From positions 1 through 21,002 of the forward strand of contig URFU01000024.1 of assembly GCA_900547125.1 (NCBI GenBank): DNA of 21,002 nucleotides, written 5' to 3'. Numbering within the stretch: the stretch's first letter is position 1; each line of letters begins with the position of its first letter. Shown here piece by piece: positions 1 through 7,974 of the stretch. Under the pieces are notes generated by a model. The model made no database searches. It was not told where the DNA came from and worked only from the letters and a program-made list of their open reading frames with translations. Position numbers and translations under genes: made by a program. This DNA comes from an uncultured Collinsella sp. (GTDB lineage Bacteria; Actinomycetota; Coriobacteriia; Coriobacteriales; Coriobacteriaceae).

Positions 1-102
1 AAGAGCCGAGGTAACGAGCTCCTGCTCAGTCTTAGAATCGACAAAGGAATAGCCCGGCGCGTCCTCGGGCGCACAGTTAAGCTTGTTCACGCTGTTGAGC
101 TG
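1..102 (-). other. Coding-like continuation of the secreted-protein frame beyond its TAG
   Basis: Read in the same frame as the gene at 103-828, these 34 codons contain no stop. About 24 of 34 third positions are G or C, as in neighbouring genes. The other two minus-strand frames hit stops within the first eight codons. The residues after the TAG begin QLNSVNKLNC and include a TEQEL segment that echoes TEQDV earlier in the protein. An open run of this length is not rare by chance, so the case rests on composition and is moderate. Confidence 0.4.
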
Positions 103-828
103 CTAAACTCTAAAGTTATAGAACGCGAAGCCAAAGCCATTGAAATCGTACTGGTAGGTGCCGCCGAGCTTGTCGACACAAGCAATGGTGGCATAGATGA
201 CGTCCTGCTCAGTCGTGTCTTTCGACAGTCCGTCGAGCGGCACGTTTTTACGGAAATCGGAGCCCTTCAGCTTGTGACCGATACAGCCGGCGATATCGTC
301 GGTCAAGCGCTCGTAGACTGCATTGAGGCTTTTTGCAGATGTCAGACCACTCTGCTTCGATTTGTCGGCACCATCGGAATGCACACCGTTGCCGCCCGAA
401 AGCGCATCATACAGATAGATATAGTGACCCTTACCGAAGTCCTTCTCAAAGCCCTTGCCGGCGTGGTCCCAGTACAAAAAGTCCCCGGAGTCGTCGCCTC
501 CACCATAGCCAAGGATGTTATAGGCTAGCGCTGCCCAGTTGGGCAGCACCTTTTTGACGGCGGCCGTGTAAAACGAGACGTTGTCGTACATCGAGGTACG
601 GCCCTCGAGCTTGCCGTCATCGATATCTACAAACGTGCAGTCGCGATCGTTGACCGTAATGGTGAGCGGGTTGACCACGTCGCCATAGAGCTCGTCGCGC
701 GAATCATCCTGAAGGGCAAAACCGGCTGTCGGCATCCCGCAAAGCGCCGTGACCGCAACGACCACCCAGCACAGGGTCATCTGTGCCCCCCGACGCGCTC
801 GTTGCAAATACCTGGTGAGGTTTTTCAT
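103..828 (-). CDS. Secreted protein of unknown function; frame ends at TAG but stays open to window edge
   Basis: I do not recognise this family. The ATG at 828 is preferred over the in-frame ATG at 852 because GGGAGGA lies 5 bases upstream of it. That gives 241 residues. The N-terminus is a classic signal peptide: a basic stretch (KNLTRYLQRARRGAQ), a hydrophobic core (TLCWVVVAVTALCG) and a likely cleavage region near AGFALQ at about residue 33. The mature part is soluble-looking, rich in Asp, Gly and Tyr, with two Cys-containing segments (NDRDCTF, IAGCIGHK and IACVDKLGG). The frame stops at TAG (103-105), but reading on gives 34 further open codons with mostly G/C third bases, so the real protein probably continues beyond the window or did until recently. 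It follows the ppdK terminator and so should have its own transcription. Function unknown; export is a confident inference. Confidence 0.6.
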   Translation of the reverse strand: MKNLTRYLQRARRGAQMTLCWVVVAVTALCGMPTAGFALQDDSRDELYGDVVNPLTITVNDRDCTFVDIDDGKLEGRTSMYDNVSFYTAAVKKVLPNWAALAYNILGYGGGDDSGDFLYWDHAGKGFEKDFGKGHYIYLYDALSGGNGVHSDGADKSKQSGLTSAKSLNAVYERLTDDIAGCIGHKLKGSDFRKNVPLDGLSKDTTEQDVIYATIACVDKLGGTYQYDFNGFGFAFYNFRV

Positions 829-867
829 CGCAGTCCTCCCGTCAGTTGCCAATGTATTGAACCAACG

Positions 868-903
868 AAAAACGCCGCCGCGTCCACGGGGGGCGCGACG
901 GCG
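868..903 (-). terminator. Intrinsic terminator of ppdK
   Basis: On the minus strand CGCCGTCGCG is followed by an 11- to 12-base loop and CGCGGCGGCG, a 10-bp stem with one G-U pair, and then directly by TTTTT. It lies about 40 bases after the ppdK stop, so it ends the ppdK transcript and separates it from the secreted-protein gene. Confidence 0.85.
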
Positions 904-944
904 CGAAGGGGGGGCGTAAAAGGCGCAAATGGAACGCGACTCAG

Positions 945-3695
945 TTAAGCGGAACGCTTCGCCTCGAGCTTGGCCTGAGCGGCAGCCAGACGCGCGAGGG
1001 GCACGCGATAGGGCGAGCAGGACACGTAGTCCACATCGGCCACGTTAAACAGGGCCTTGATGGACTTGGGGTCGCCGCCGTGCTCGCCGCACACGCCAAA
1101 GTGCATAACGGGGTTGGTGGTGCGACCCTTCTCGACGGCCATGCGCACCAGCTCGAGTACCGCCGTGTCGATGGTCTCGAAGGGGTTGTCCTTCAAGATC
1201 TTCTTGTGCATGTACAGCGGGATGAACTTGGCCTCGGCATCGTCTCGAGAGAAGCCGAAGGTCGTCTGCGTGAGGTCGTTGGTGCCAAAGCAGAAGAAGT
1301 CGGCGTGCTGCGCGATCTCGTCGGCAACCATGCAGGCACGCGGCAGCTCGAGCATCGTGCCCACGGGAATATTGAGCTCGACGCCCTCCTCGGCGGAAAC
1401 CTCGGCGATCACGCGCTCGATGACTTCGCGAGTCTGAACGTGCTCGGCCGTAATGGAAACGAGCGGAACCATGATCTCGGGGCGCGGGTCGACGCCCTCC
1501 TTGATAAGGCGGGCAGCAGCCGTGGCGACGGCGCGAACCTGCATGAGCGGCAGATCGCTAAAGACGACGGACAGGCGCACACCGCGCAGACCGAGCATGG
1601 GGTTCGACTCGACCATGCCGTCGATACGGCGCAGGCGGGCACGCAGGGCGGCAAGCTCTTCCTCGCTGGCGCCAGCGGCTTCCTTCTTGGTGATGGCGAC
1701 CTCGAGCTCACGCGGATTATCCAGGAACTCGTGCAGCGGCGGATCGAGCAGGCGAACGACCACATCGCGACCGGACATGATCTTGAACATCGCCAGGAAG
1801 TCCTCGGTCTGAACCTTGAGCAGGTCGGCAAGGGCCTGCTGCTTCACGGCCTCATCGTCGGACAAGATAAAGCTCTGGATAATGTTCTTGCGGTCGCCCA
1901 GGAACATGTGCTCGGTGCGGCACAGGCCAATAGCCTCGGCACCAAACTCGAGGGCGAGCTCGGCATCCTCGGGATTGTCGGCGTTGACGCGCACATGGTT
2001 GGCGTGGCCACAGGTCTCGTCCAGACGGATCTCGTCGGCCCAGGACAGGATGGTGTCCAGGTCGCCGGTGAGCTCGGCGGAGACCAAATCGACAGCGCCA
2101 TCGACGACGATGCCCTGGGTGCCGTCGATGGAGATGACATTGCCTTCGTGCAGCACACGATCGCTACCCTCGATGCGCACGACCTTCTCGACGGCGTCGA
2201 TGTGGAAGCGCTCGACGCCGCAGACGCAGGGCGTACCCATACCGCGAGCGATAACGGCGGCATGGCTCGTCTTGCCACCGTGGCTGGTCAGGATACCCTC
2301 GGCGGCGACCATGCCCTTCAGGTCATCGGGGTTGGTCTCCCAGCGAACCAAAATGACCTTGTGACCCTCGTTGGCACGCGCGACGGCATCGTCGCTCGAG
2401 AACACGACCTCGCCCACGGCGGCACCAGGGCTGGCGTTGAGGCCGCAAGCCAGAGCCTCGTACTTCTTGGAGGCATCGAACTGCGGATGCAGGAGCTGGT
2501 CGAGCTGCGCGGGATCGATGCGGCTCACGGCCTCCTCGCGGGTGATCAGACCCTCCTCGACCATTTCGATGGCGATGCGCAGGGCGGCGGTAGCAGTGCG
2601 CTTGCCCACGCGGGTCTGGAGCATCCAGAGCTTACCCTGCTCGATGGTGAACTCGATATCGCACATATCGCGGTAATGATCCTCGAGTGTCAGGAACACG
2701 CGCTCGAGTTCCTCACCTGCAGACTCGAGACCCGGAGTGTTCTTGAGGTCGGCGATGGGCTCGGTGTTGCGGATGCCGGCGACGCCATCCTCGCCCTGGG
2801 CATTAACCAAAAAGTCACCATAGAACTCCTTGGTGCCGTCGGCCGGGTTGCGCGTAAAAGCGACGCCGGTCGCAGAGGTCTCCCCCTTGTTGCCAAAGGC
2901 CATAACCTGCACGTTGACGGCGGTGCCGAGCTCGTCAGAAATGCCATGCTGCTTGCGGTAGATGCAGGCGCGCTCGTTCATCCAGCTGCCAAAGACGGCC
3001 TGGATGGCAAGGCGCAGCTGGAGCTCCGGATCGTGCGGGAAGACGGGCTTGCCGTCGGCGACCTCGAGCTCGGGATACAGGGCGGCCTCGACGTTCTCGG
3101 AGAAAATGCCCATAAAGGTCTCCACGAGCTCCTGCAGGTCCTCGGCCGAAAGCTCGGAATCGACACGAGCGCCTGCGACCAGGCGTGCCTGGGTCAGCGC
3201 GTTCTCGAACAGGTCGGCATCGACACCCATAACGACGTTGGAGAACATCTGGATAAAGCGGCGGTAGCTATCCCAGGCAAAACGCGGGTTTTGCGTCTGG
3301 GCGATGAGACACTGAACGGAATCGTCATTGAGTCCCAAGTTGAGGACCGTGTCCTTCATGCCGTGCATGGAGAACGGAGCGCCCGAGCGAACCGACACGA
3401 GCAGCGGGTCGGAGGCGTCGCCGAGCTTCTTGCCGCAGCGGGCCTCGAGGTCAGCCTCGGCGGCAACGATCTCATCGAGTGCGCCTTCGGGCCAGACGTT
3501 GCCGGCGCCGGAGTACTCGACACAGGTCTGGCAGGTAATGGTAAAGCCACCGGGAACCGGCAGGCCGATGCGGCTCATCTCGGCAAGGTTTGCGCCCTTG
3601 CCGCCAAGCACGAAGTTCATGGACTTGTCGCCCTCAGTGACACAGGTGCCCTGGGCGTCGGTTCCAAAACGGTAAACCCTCTTGCAATCGCTCAC
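945..3695 (-). CDS. ppdK: Pyruvate, phosphate dikinase
   Basis: Interconverts pyruvate, ATP and phosphate with PEP, AMP and pyrophosphate in the cytoplasm, at the glycolysis/gluconeogenesis junction. The 916 residues are slightly longer than the usual 870-900. Order: N-terminal ATP-grasp domain (GGKGANLAEM near 32, VRSGAPFSM near 103, TRNP and NAQGEDGVAGIR near 285-310, LQTRVGKRTA near 360), the phosphohistidine domain with GGKTSHAAVIARGMG (catalytic His478, regulatory Thr476), and the C-terminal PEP/pyruvate TIM barrel with GLCRTEHMF, SNPMLGLRG, FGTNDLTQ and GVCGEHGGDP (Cys869). The start is GTG at 3693-3695 with AGGGGAAG upstream; stop TAA. Its regulator ppsR lies just upstream. Odd residues: the segment usually SMPGMMDT reads SMHGMKDT (His111, Lys114), and the Arg often found before GGKTSH is His472. 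Family assignment is certain. Confidence 0.97.
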   Translation of the reverse strand: MSDCKRVYRFGTDAQGTCVTEGDKSMNFVLGGKGANLAEMSRIGLPVPGGFTITCQTCVEYSGAGNVWPEGALDEIVAAEADLEARCGKKLGDASDPLLVSVRSGAPFSMHGMKDTVLNLGLNDDSVQCLIAQTQNPRFAWDSYRRFIQMFSNVVMGVDADLFENALTQARLVAGARVDSELSAEDLQELVETFMGIFSENVEAALYPELEVADGKPVFPHDPELQLRLAIQAVFGSWMNERACIYRKQHGISDELGTAVNVQVMAFGNKGETSATGVAFTRNPADGTKEFYGDFLVNAQGEDGVAGIRNTEPIADLKNTPGLESAGEELERVFLTLEDHYRDMCDIEFTIEQGKLWMLQTRVGKRTATAALRIAIEMVEEGLITREEAVSRIDPAQLDQLLHPQFDASKKYEALACGLNASPGAAVGEVVFSSDDAVARANEGHKVILVRWETNPDDLKGMVAAEGILTSHGGKTSHAAVIARGMGTPCVCGVERFHIDAVEKVVRIEGSDRVLHEGNVISIDGTQGIVVDGAVDLVSAELTGDLDTILSWADEIRLDETCGHANHVRVNADNPEDAELALEFGAEAIGLCRTEHMFLGDRKNIIQSFILSDDEAVKQQALADLLKVQTEDFLAMFKIMSGRDVVVRLLDPPLHEFLDNPRELEVAITKKEAAGASEEELAALRARLRRIDGMVESNPMLGLRGVRLSVVFSDLPLMQVRAVATAAARLIKEGVDPRPEIMVPLVSITAEHVQTREVIERVIAEVSAEEGVELNIPVGTMLELPRACMVADEIAQHADFFCFGTNDLTQTTFGFSRDDAEAKFIPLYMHKKILKDNPFETIDTAVLELVRMAVEKGRTTNPVMHFGVCGEHGGDPKSIKALFNVADVDYVSCSPYRVPLARLAAAQAKLEAKRSA

Positions 3696-3993
3696 GATAC
3701 TTCCCCTTTCATGCGCTCTCGCGCACGACTGTGGTGACGAATCGACCCACCGGATGCGGGCCGTGAGGGAACTATACGGCGGACGTTGAGCGGGCTTGCG
3801 TAGAGAGCGCGGGGTTTGGTAAACGTGGTAAATATAGCGGTAAACGGTAGGTAAAGGTGGTTACCTTATGAAGATACCACTGCAAGAAAATTGCAGGTCA
3901 AATGCAAGTTCTTTGCTAAATCGCTTTACCAATATCGTGCATTATTTTTAGATAGTATTTTAAGGACGGTGAATTTTTAGCCACCTCAATGAG
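3696..3993 (-). promoter_or_regulatory. ppsR-ppdK intergenic region, probable ppdK promoter and leader
   Basis: This 298-base gap is the longest non-coding stretch in the window. It is markedly AT-rich around 3880-3980, unlike the GC-rich genes on either side. It holds the GGTAAA array (3818-3865), a perfect inverted repeat CTGCAA-N5-TTGCAG (3880-3896), and several -10-like hexamers on the minus strand (TATAGT at 3771-3776, TATATT at 3831-3836, TATCTT at 3871-3876). None has a convincing -35 at 16-18 bases, so I cannot choose a promoter; TTGACC (3896-3901) is 19 bases from TATCTT. No clear terminator follows ppsR, so read-through into ppdK is possible. Confidence 0.5.
3818..3865. promoter_or_regulatory. 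Array of GGTAAA boxes in the ppsR-ppdK gap, candidate operator
   Basis: On the plus strand GGTAAA occurs at 3818-3823, 3827-3832, 3839-3844 and 3850-3855, that is every 9-12 bases. The last box also forms an inverted pair (GGTAA, 6 bases, TTACC at 3861-3865). A further box in the opposite orientation (TTTACC) lies at 3925-3930. The array is 120-170 bases upstream of the ppdK start. Four exact hexamers within 38 bases is not expected by chance, so this is probably a regulator-binding region for ppdK. The regulator is unknown to me. Confidence 0.5.
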
Positions 3994-4869
3994 TTAGCTT
4001 TGCTGGGATCGGCGGGCGGCGCGGCGGGCACGGGCTTCTTGGATTTCCTCCAAGTGGCCAATGATCTCGGCAGCGCTCTCCTCGATCGCCTTGCCGTCGG
4101 TGCGCACCACAAAGCAGCCCAGGCGCTTCATAAGGGCGCTGGCCTCCTCAAGCTCACTGCGCACGCTCTCGGGCTCGGCATAGGAGCCGGCGACGGCACG
4201 GGCATAGTCATCGCCCAAGCGGCTATCGCGAATCTCAGAGATGACGTCGACGGTCGAAATCAGACCAAACAACCGCATCGGGTCAATCTCGTAAATAGAC
4301 TTCGGCGGCTCCATGCCATGCGCCAGTGGGACATTGGCGACCTTGTAGCCCTGATAGGCCAAATACATCGACAGCGGCGTCTTGGACGTGCGCGATACAC
4401 CCAGCAGCACGATATCGGCCCCCGACAGGTCGTCGCAGCCGCGCCCATCATCGTGCTCAACGAAATACTCCATGGCCTCGATGCGATGGAAATAGCGGTC
4501 ATCGGTCTTGTGAATCACACCCGCGACGCCCTTGGGCGGCACACCAATGAGCGACGACAGCACGGCGAGCGCTGGGCCGATCAGGTCAACCGAACGAATA
4601 TGCAGTATGCCCAGGTAATCGAGCACGCGGGCGCGAAGCGCCGGATCGACAATGGTGTGGAACACGGCAATATCGCGATGGTCCGCATCGACGCGCGGGC
4701 CCACAAACGACTTGACCTGCTCCACCGAGTTCACCTTGGGCAGGCGCAACAAACGAAAAGCCCCTTCATCAAATTGCCCGGACGCCGCAAGCACCACCTC
4801 ACAAGCGGTATCACCGAGCGAGTCGGAGATAACGATAACGGTGGGACGAGCGGTGACCGGGCAATCCAT
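3994..4869 (-). CDS. ppsR: PPDK regulatory protein (bifunctional Ser/Thr kinase and phosphotransferase, DUF299)
   Basis: Members of this family inactivate PPDK by ADP-dependent phosphorylation of the Thr two residues before the catalytic His, and reactivate it by phosphate-dependent, pyrophosphate-forming removal. The 291-residue product has the family length. Signs: the opening VIVISDSLGDTA, the central P-loop-like GVSRTSKTPLSMYLA, then GYKVANVPLAHG and EIRDSRLG. The C-terminus ends in a short basic tail (ARARRAARRSQQS). Start ATG with AAGGAG 6-7 bases upstream, stop TAA. It begins 34 bases after glyS and is followed by ppdK. Linkage to ppdK, which carries the matching Thr476, favours PPDK rather than PEP synthase as target. 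The order glyQ-glyS-ppsR resembles that of Bacillus, where the regulator ccpN lies between glyS and yqfL; no ccpN is present here. Confidence 0.95.
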   Translation of the reverse strand: MDCPVTARPTVIVISDSLGDTACEVVLAASGQFDEGAFRLLRLPKVNSVEQVKSFVGPRVDADHRDIAVFHTIVDPALRARVLDYLGILHIRSVDLIGPALAVLSSLIGVPPKGVAGVIHKTDDRYFHRIEAMEYFVEHDDGRGCDDLSGADIVLLGVSRTSKTPLSMYLAYQGYKVANVPLAHGMEPPKSIYEIDPMRLFGLISTVDVISEIRDSRLGDDYARAVAGSYAEPESVRSELEEASALMKRLGCFVVRTDGKAIEESAAEIIGHLEEIQEARARRAARRSQQS

Positions 4870-4903
4870 GCGGGGCTCCTTTTGCGCTTATGCGCAGGCT
4901 GGC

Positions 4904-7000
4904 TTACTTTTTGCGAGCAAGCTCACCGATGTTGGCGATGCCGGAGAAAACGGCCTCGAAGCGGTTGAGCAGCTTAAGGCGATTATCGCGGAGCTGCTCG
5001 TCCTTGTCCATGACCATAACCTAGTCGAAGAAGCGGTCGATGGGGGCACGCAGAGCTGCAAGGGCGGCAAATGCGACCGGGTAATCCTCGGCAGCAAGGG
5101 CGTCATCGACAGCGGTCTGAGCAGCCTCGGAGGCGTCGGCGAGCGCGAGCTCGACCTCGCCCATCAGGCTGCGGTCGTACTCCGCACCCAGCTCGGGCTT
5201 GGAGATGTGCGCAGCGCGGGCATAGGCGGTAGCCAGGTTGTCGAAGGTCTCGGCATCGTTCTTGCGGGCCTCGTCGAGCGCGGCACAGCGGGCGAAGAAG
5301 ACGGACGGGGCGATGATGTGCACCGCGGAGACGGCGGCGACGGTATCGGCCGGAATCTTCTCGTCGCGGGCCATGCTCACCAGGCGGCCGTGGAAGAAGT
5401 CACGAACCTGCTGGGCGACCTCGGCGGCTTCGAACTCGATACCCTGCTCGCTATAGAGCTCAAGCGCGAAGTCGATGAGCGACGTGGGGTCAATCGGCAG
5501 GCGATCGCGCAGGATGTTGATGATGCCGATGGCGGCGCGACGCAGCGCGTACGGGTCGGAGGAGCCGGTCGGGGGCTCGCCGATGGCAAAGATACCGGCA
5601 ATGGTATCGAGCTTGTCGGCGCAGGCCACGATGCAGCCAGCGGTGCCCTCGGGCAGCTCGTCACCGGCAAAGCGAGGACGATAGTGATCGCGAATAGCAT
5701 GAGCGACCTCGTCGTTCTCCCCCATCGCGGTGGCGTAGTAGCCGCCCATCACGCCCTGCTGGCTCGTGAACTCGACGACGGCGTTGGACACCAGGTCTGC
5801 CTTGCACAGGTGCGCGGCGCGAGCAGCGTCGGCGGCAAGATGAGCGCCCAGGTGAGCCTCGCGGGCGATAGCAAGCGCGAGCTGCTCGATGCGCTCGGAC
5901 TTGGCGAGCACGCTACCGAGCTTCTCCTGGAAGGCAACCTTGGCCAGACGCTCACGGAACTCATCGAGGGAGATCTTCAGGTCCTCCTCGTAGAAGAACT
6001 TTGCGTCGTCCAGACGGGCGCGCACGACGCGCTCGTTGCCGTCGATCACGCGCTCGGCATTCTCGGGCTTGCTGTTGGAAACGACCACGAACTCACGCAT
6101 AAGCTTGCCCTCGCCGTCATAGATCGGGAAGTAGCGCTGGTTGGTGAGCATGGACTCGCAGATGATCTCGTGCGGGACCTTGAGGAACTCCTCATCGAAG
6201 GTACCGACGAGCACCGTCGGCCACTAGCAGAGGTTAATGACCTCATCAAAGACCTACTTGCGCGTATCGAAAAGGCAACCGGGGCGAGCGGCCTCGCCCT
6301 CGGCGATACCGGCAAGGATGGCCTCACGACGGCGCTCGGCAGAAAGCACGCCGGCGTCCTCGAGCACCTGCTCGTAGACGGCGGGGCTAGCGACCACATG
6401 GTCACCGGGGCCAAGCACGCGATGACCGCGCGTGGTGTTGCAGCTCGTCACGTCGGCAAACGACACGGGCACGACGTCCTCACCCAAAAGACAGCAAATC
6501 CAACGGACCGGACGAACAAAAGTCGCGTGCTCGTGGCCCCAGCGCTGGCTGCGGTAGTTGGGCCACTGCAGGCCGGCGATGGTCTTCTCGCACAGAGCCG
6601 TCAGGATCGGCGTAGCCGGAGCGGAGGGAATGTTCTTCTCGGCGAACACGTACTCACGGCCGTCGGTGTCCTCGCGACGGACCAGGTCCTCGGCAGCCAC
6701 ACCGCACTTGCGGGCAAAGCCCTGGGCGGCCTTGGTGGCGTTACCGTCGGCATCAAAAGCAATGTTTGCTGCGGGCCCGCGCTTGACCTCATGGACCTCA
6801 TCGGTCGCGGTGGCGACGTTGGCCACAAGCGCAGCCAGACGGCGCGGGCTCGAGATCACGCGGATCTCGCCATGGGCCAGACCGGCCTCGTCGAGGCCCT
6901 TGGCGATCATGGTGCCGAGCTGCTTGACGGCATTGTTCAGCGGTGCGGAGGGCATTTCCTCCGTACCGATCTCAAACAGGAAATCCTTAGCGTCTGCCAT
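4904..7000 (-). CDS. glyS: Glycyl-tRNA synthetase beta subunit, frame interrupted by three TAG codons
   Basis: The beta chain of heterotetrameric GlyRS works with GlyQ to charge tRNA-Gly. Read through its stops the frame has 699 codons, matching the family (about 690 residues), and begins MADAKDFLFEIGTEEMP, typical for GlyS. Further family segments: SSPRRLAALV, FVRPVRWI, TTRGHR, LVGTFDEEFL, NQRYFP, KFFYEEDLK, a KADLVSNAVVEF/QGVMGGYYA segment, SSDPYALRRAA, and a C-terminal region with FFD-X-VMVM. Start ATG is 3 bases after the glyQ stop, with GAGGTGG upstream; the final stop is TAA at 4904-4906. TAG occurs in frame at codons 249, 259 and 660, with no frameshift or deletion. Codon 259 sits where the family usually has Glu before W/Y-P. 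Cys187 replaces a residue usually Gly in S-G-N-x-TRGHR. Formally this is a pseudogene unless TAG is read as an amino acid or is an error. Confidence 0.9.
5021..5023 (-). other. Third in-frame TAG codon in glyS (codon 660)
   Basis: Context GAC TAG GTT. The preceding residues are DRFFD and the following ones VMVMDKDEQLRDNRL, continuing 38 codons to the genuine TAA at 4904-4906. The FFD-x-VMVM motif is characteristic of the GlyS C-terminus, where x is usually Asn, Asp or Glu. Confidence 0.97.
6224..6256 (-). other. Two in-frame TAG codons in glyS, ten codons apart
   Basis: TAG at 6254-6256 (codon 249, context AAG TAG GTC) and at 6224-6226 (codon 259, context TGC TAG TGG). Between them the frame reads VFDEVINLC, which fits the GlyS family, and after the second it resumes WPTVLVGTFDEEF. 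Single changes from CAG or GAG would create either codon. Confidence 0.97.
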
Positions 7001-7003
7001 GGC

Positions 7004-7915
7004 TTACGCCACCTCGCCTTCCTGGTCGGCATTCTCGTTGACTCCGGCGACCTCGGCCATATAGGCCTCGCAGCACGCCTTGGCGACGGCGCGGACGCGC
7101 AAAATGTAGTTGGCGCGCTCGACCGCGGACAGCGCACCGCGGGCATCGAGCAGGTTGAAGGCATGGCTGCACTTCATGACGCAGTCGTATGCGGGCAGCG
7201 GCAGCTTGCGCTCAAGGCATGAGTGGCACTCGGCCTCGTAGTCGTCAAACTTCTGACGCATCATCTCGACGTTGGCGACCTCAAAGTTGTAGGCGCTAAA
7301 CTCGCGCTCGTTCTCCAGGAACACGTCGCCATAGGTCATGGGCGTGCCATCTGGCAGATAGCTCCACACCAGGTCGTAGACGGAGTTGACGCCCTGGGCG
7401 TACATGGCGATACGCTCCAGGCCATAGGTGATCTCGACGGGCACGGGGTCGACTTCGATGCCACCCACCTGCTGGAAGTACGTAAACTGCGTGACCTCCA
7501 TGCCGTTGAGCCAGACCTCCCAGCCAAGGCCCCAGGCGCCCAGGGTCGGGCTCTCCCAGTCGTCCTCGACAAAACGGACGTCATGGTCGTTGGGGTCCAG
7601 GCCAATGGCAGCCAGCGAACCCAGGTAGAGCTCCTGAGCGTTGACCGGCGACGGCTTGATGAGCACCTGGAACTGATAGTAGTGCTGCATGCGGTTGGGG
7701 TTCTCGCCGTAGCGGCCGTCGGCAGGACGGCGGCAAGGCTGAGCGTAGCAGGTGCGCCACTCGGCGGGACCGAGCGAGCGCAGCGTGGTCGCGGTGTGGA
7801 AGGTACCGGCACCGACCTCGGAGTCATAGGGCTGCATAATGACGCAGCCCTGCTCGCCCCAGTACTGCTGGAGGCGCAGGATGATGTCTTGGAAGGAAAG
7901 CGATGAAGCGTTCAT
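7004..7915 (-). CDS. glyQ: Glycyl-tRNA synthetase alpha subunit
   Basis: Catalytic alpha chain of the alpha2beta2 class II glycyl-tRNA synthetase, which forms glycyl-AMP and pairs with GlyS for tRNA recognition. The 303 residues are the usual length. Motifs: FQDIILRLQQYWGEQGCVI (8-26), QPYDSEVGAGTFH (28-40), CRRPADGRYGENPNR, HYYQFQVLIKPSP, LGLDPNDHD-like IGLDPNDHDVRF, LGAWGLGWEVWLNGMEVTQFTYFQQ and the GLERIAMY segment. Nothing is missing. ATG start with GAGGGG about 11 bases upstream; stop TAA. It starts 59 bases after lepB, a larger gap than others in the run, and a -10-like TATAGT (7962-7967) lies in it without a convincing -35, so an internal promoter is possible. No T-box leader fits in so short a gap. 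Confidence 0.97.
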   Translation of the reverse strand: MNASSLSFQDIILRLQQYWGEQGCVIMQPYDSEVGAGTFHTATTLRSLGPAEWRTCYAQPCRRPADGRYGENPNRMQHYYQFQVLIKPSPVNAQELYLGSLAAIGLDPNDHDVRFVEDDWESPTLGAWGLGWEVWLNGMEVTQFTYFQQVGGIEVDPVPVEITYGLERIAMYAQGVNSVYDLVWSYLPDGTPMTYGDVFLENEREFSAYNFEVANVEMMRQKFDDYEAECHSCLERKLPLPAYDCVMKCSHAFNLLDARGALSAVERANYILRVRAVAKACCEAYMAEVAGVNENADQEGEVA

Positions 7916-7974
7916 GCCTCTAATATCCCCTCGTCGAAACGATTACACGGTTAGGTACTGTACTATAGCGGTTT

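Noticed and set aside
3696..3993. tRNA or small RNA gene, for example an amber suppressor tRNA
   Set aside because: No cloverleaf-like arms, no T-loop sequence and no CCA end are visible here. A suppressor, if any, lies outside this window.
5021..6214. glyS as two or three separately translated proteins
   Set aside because: The downstream open stretch could begin at a GTG (6212-6214), but it sits inside a conserved GlyS segment, has no evident ribosome site and does not correspond to a domain boundary.
4652..7222. Very long plus-strand open frame (856 codons) opposite glyS and glyQ; similar ones opposite ppdK (1080-3737), obgE (12971-15292) and the radical SAM gene
   Set aside because: They mirror GC-rich, codon-biased genes on the minus strand, have no family motifs and lack ribosome sites. 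The minus-strand genes are unambiguous.
7916..7974. T-box riboswitch or strong promoter before glyQ
   Set aside because: The 59-base gap is too short for a T-box and lacks its motif. A TATAGT is present (7962-7967), but there is no matching -35.
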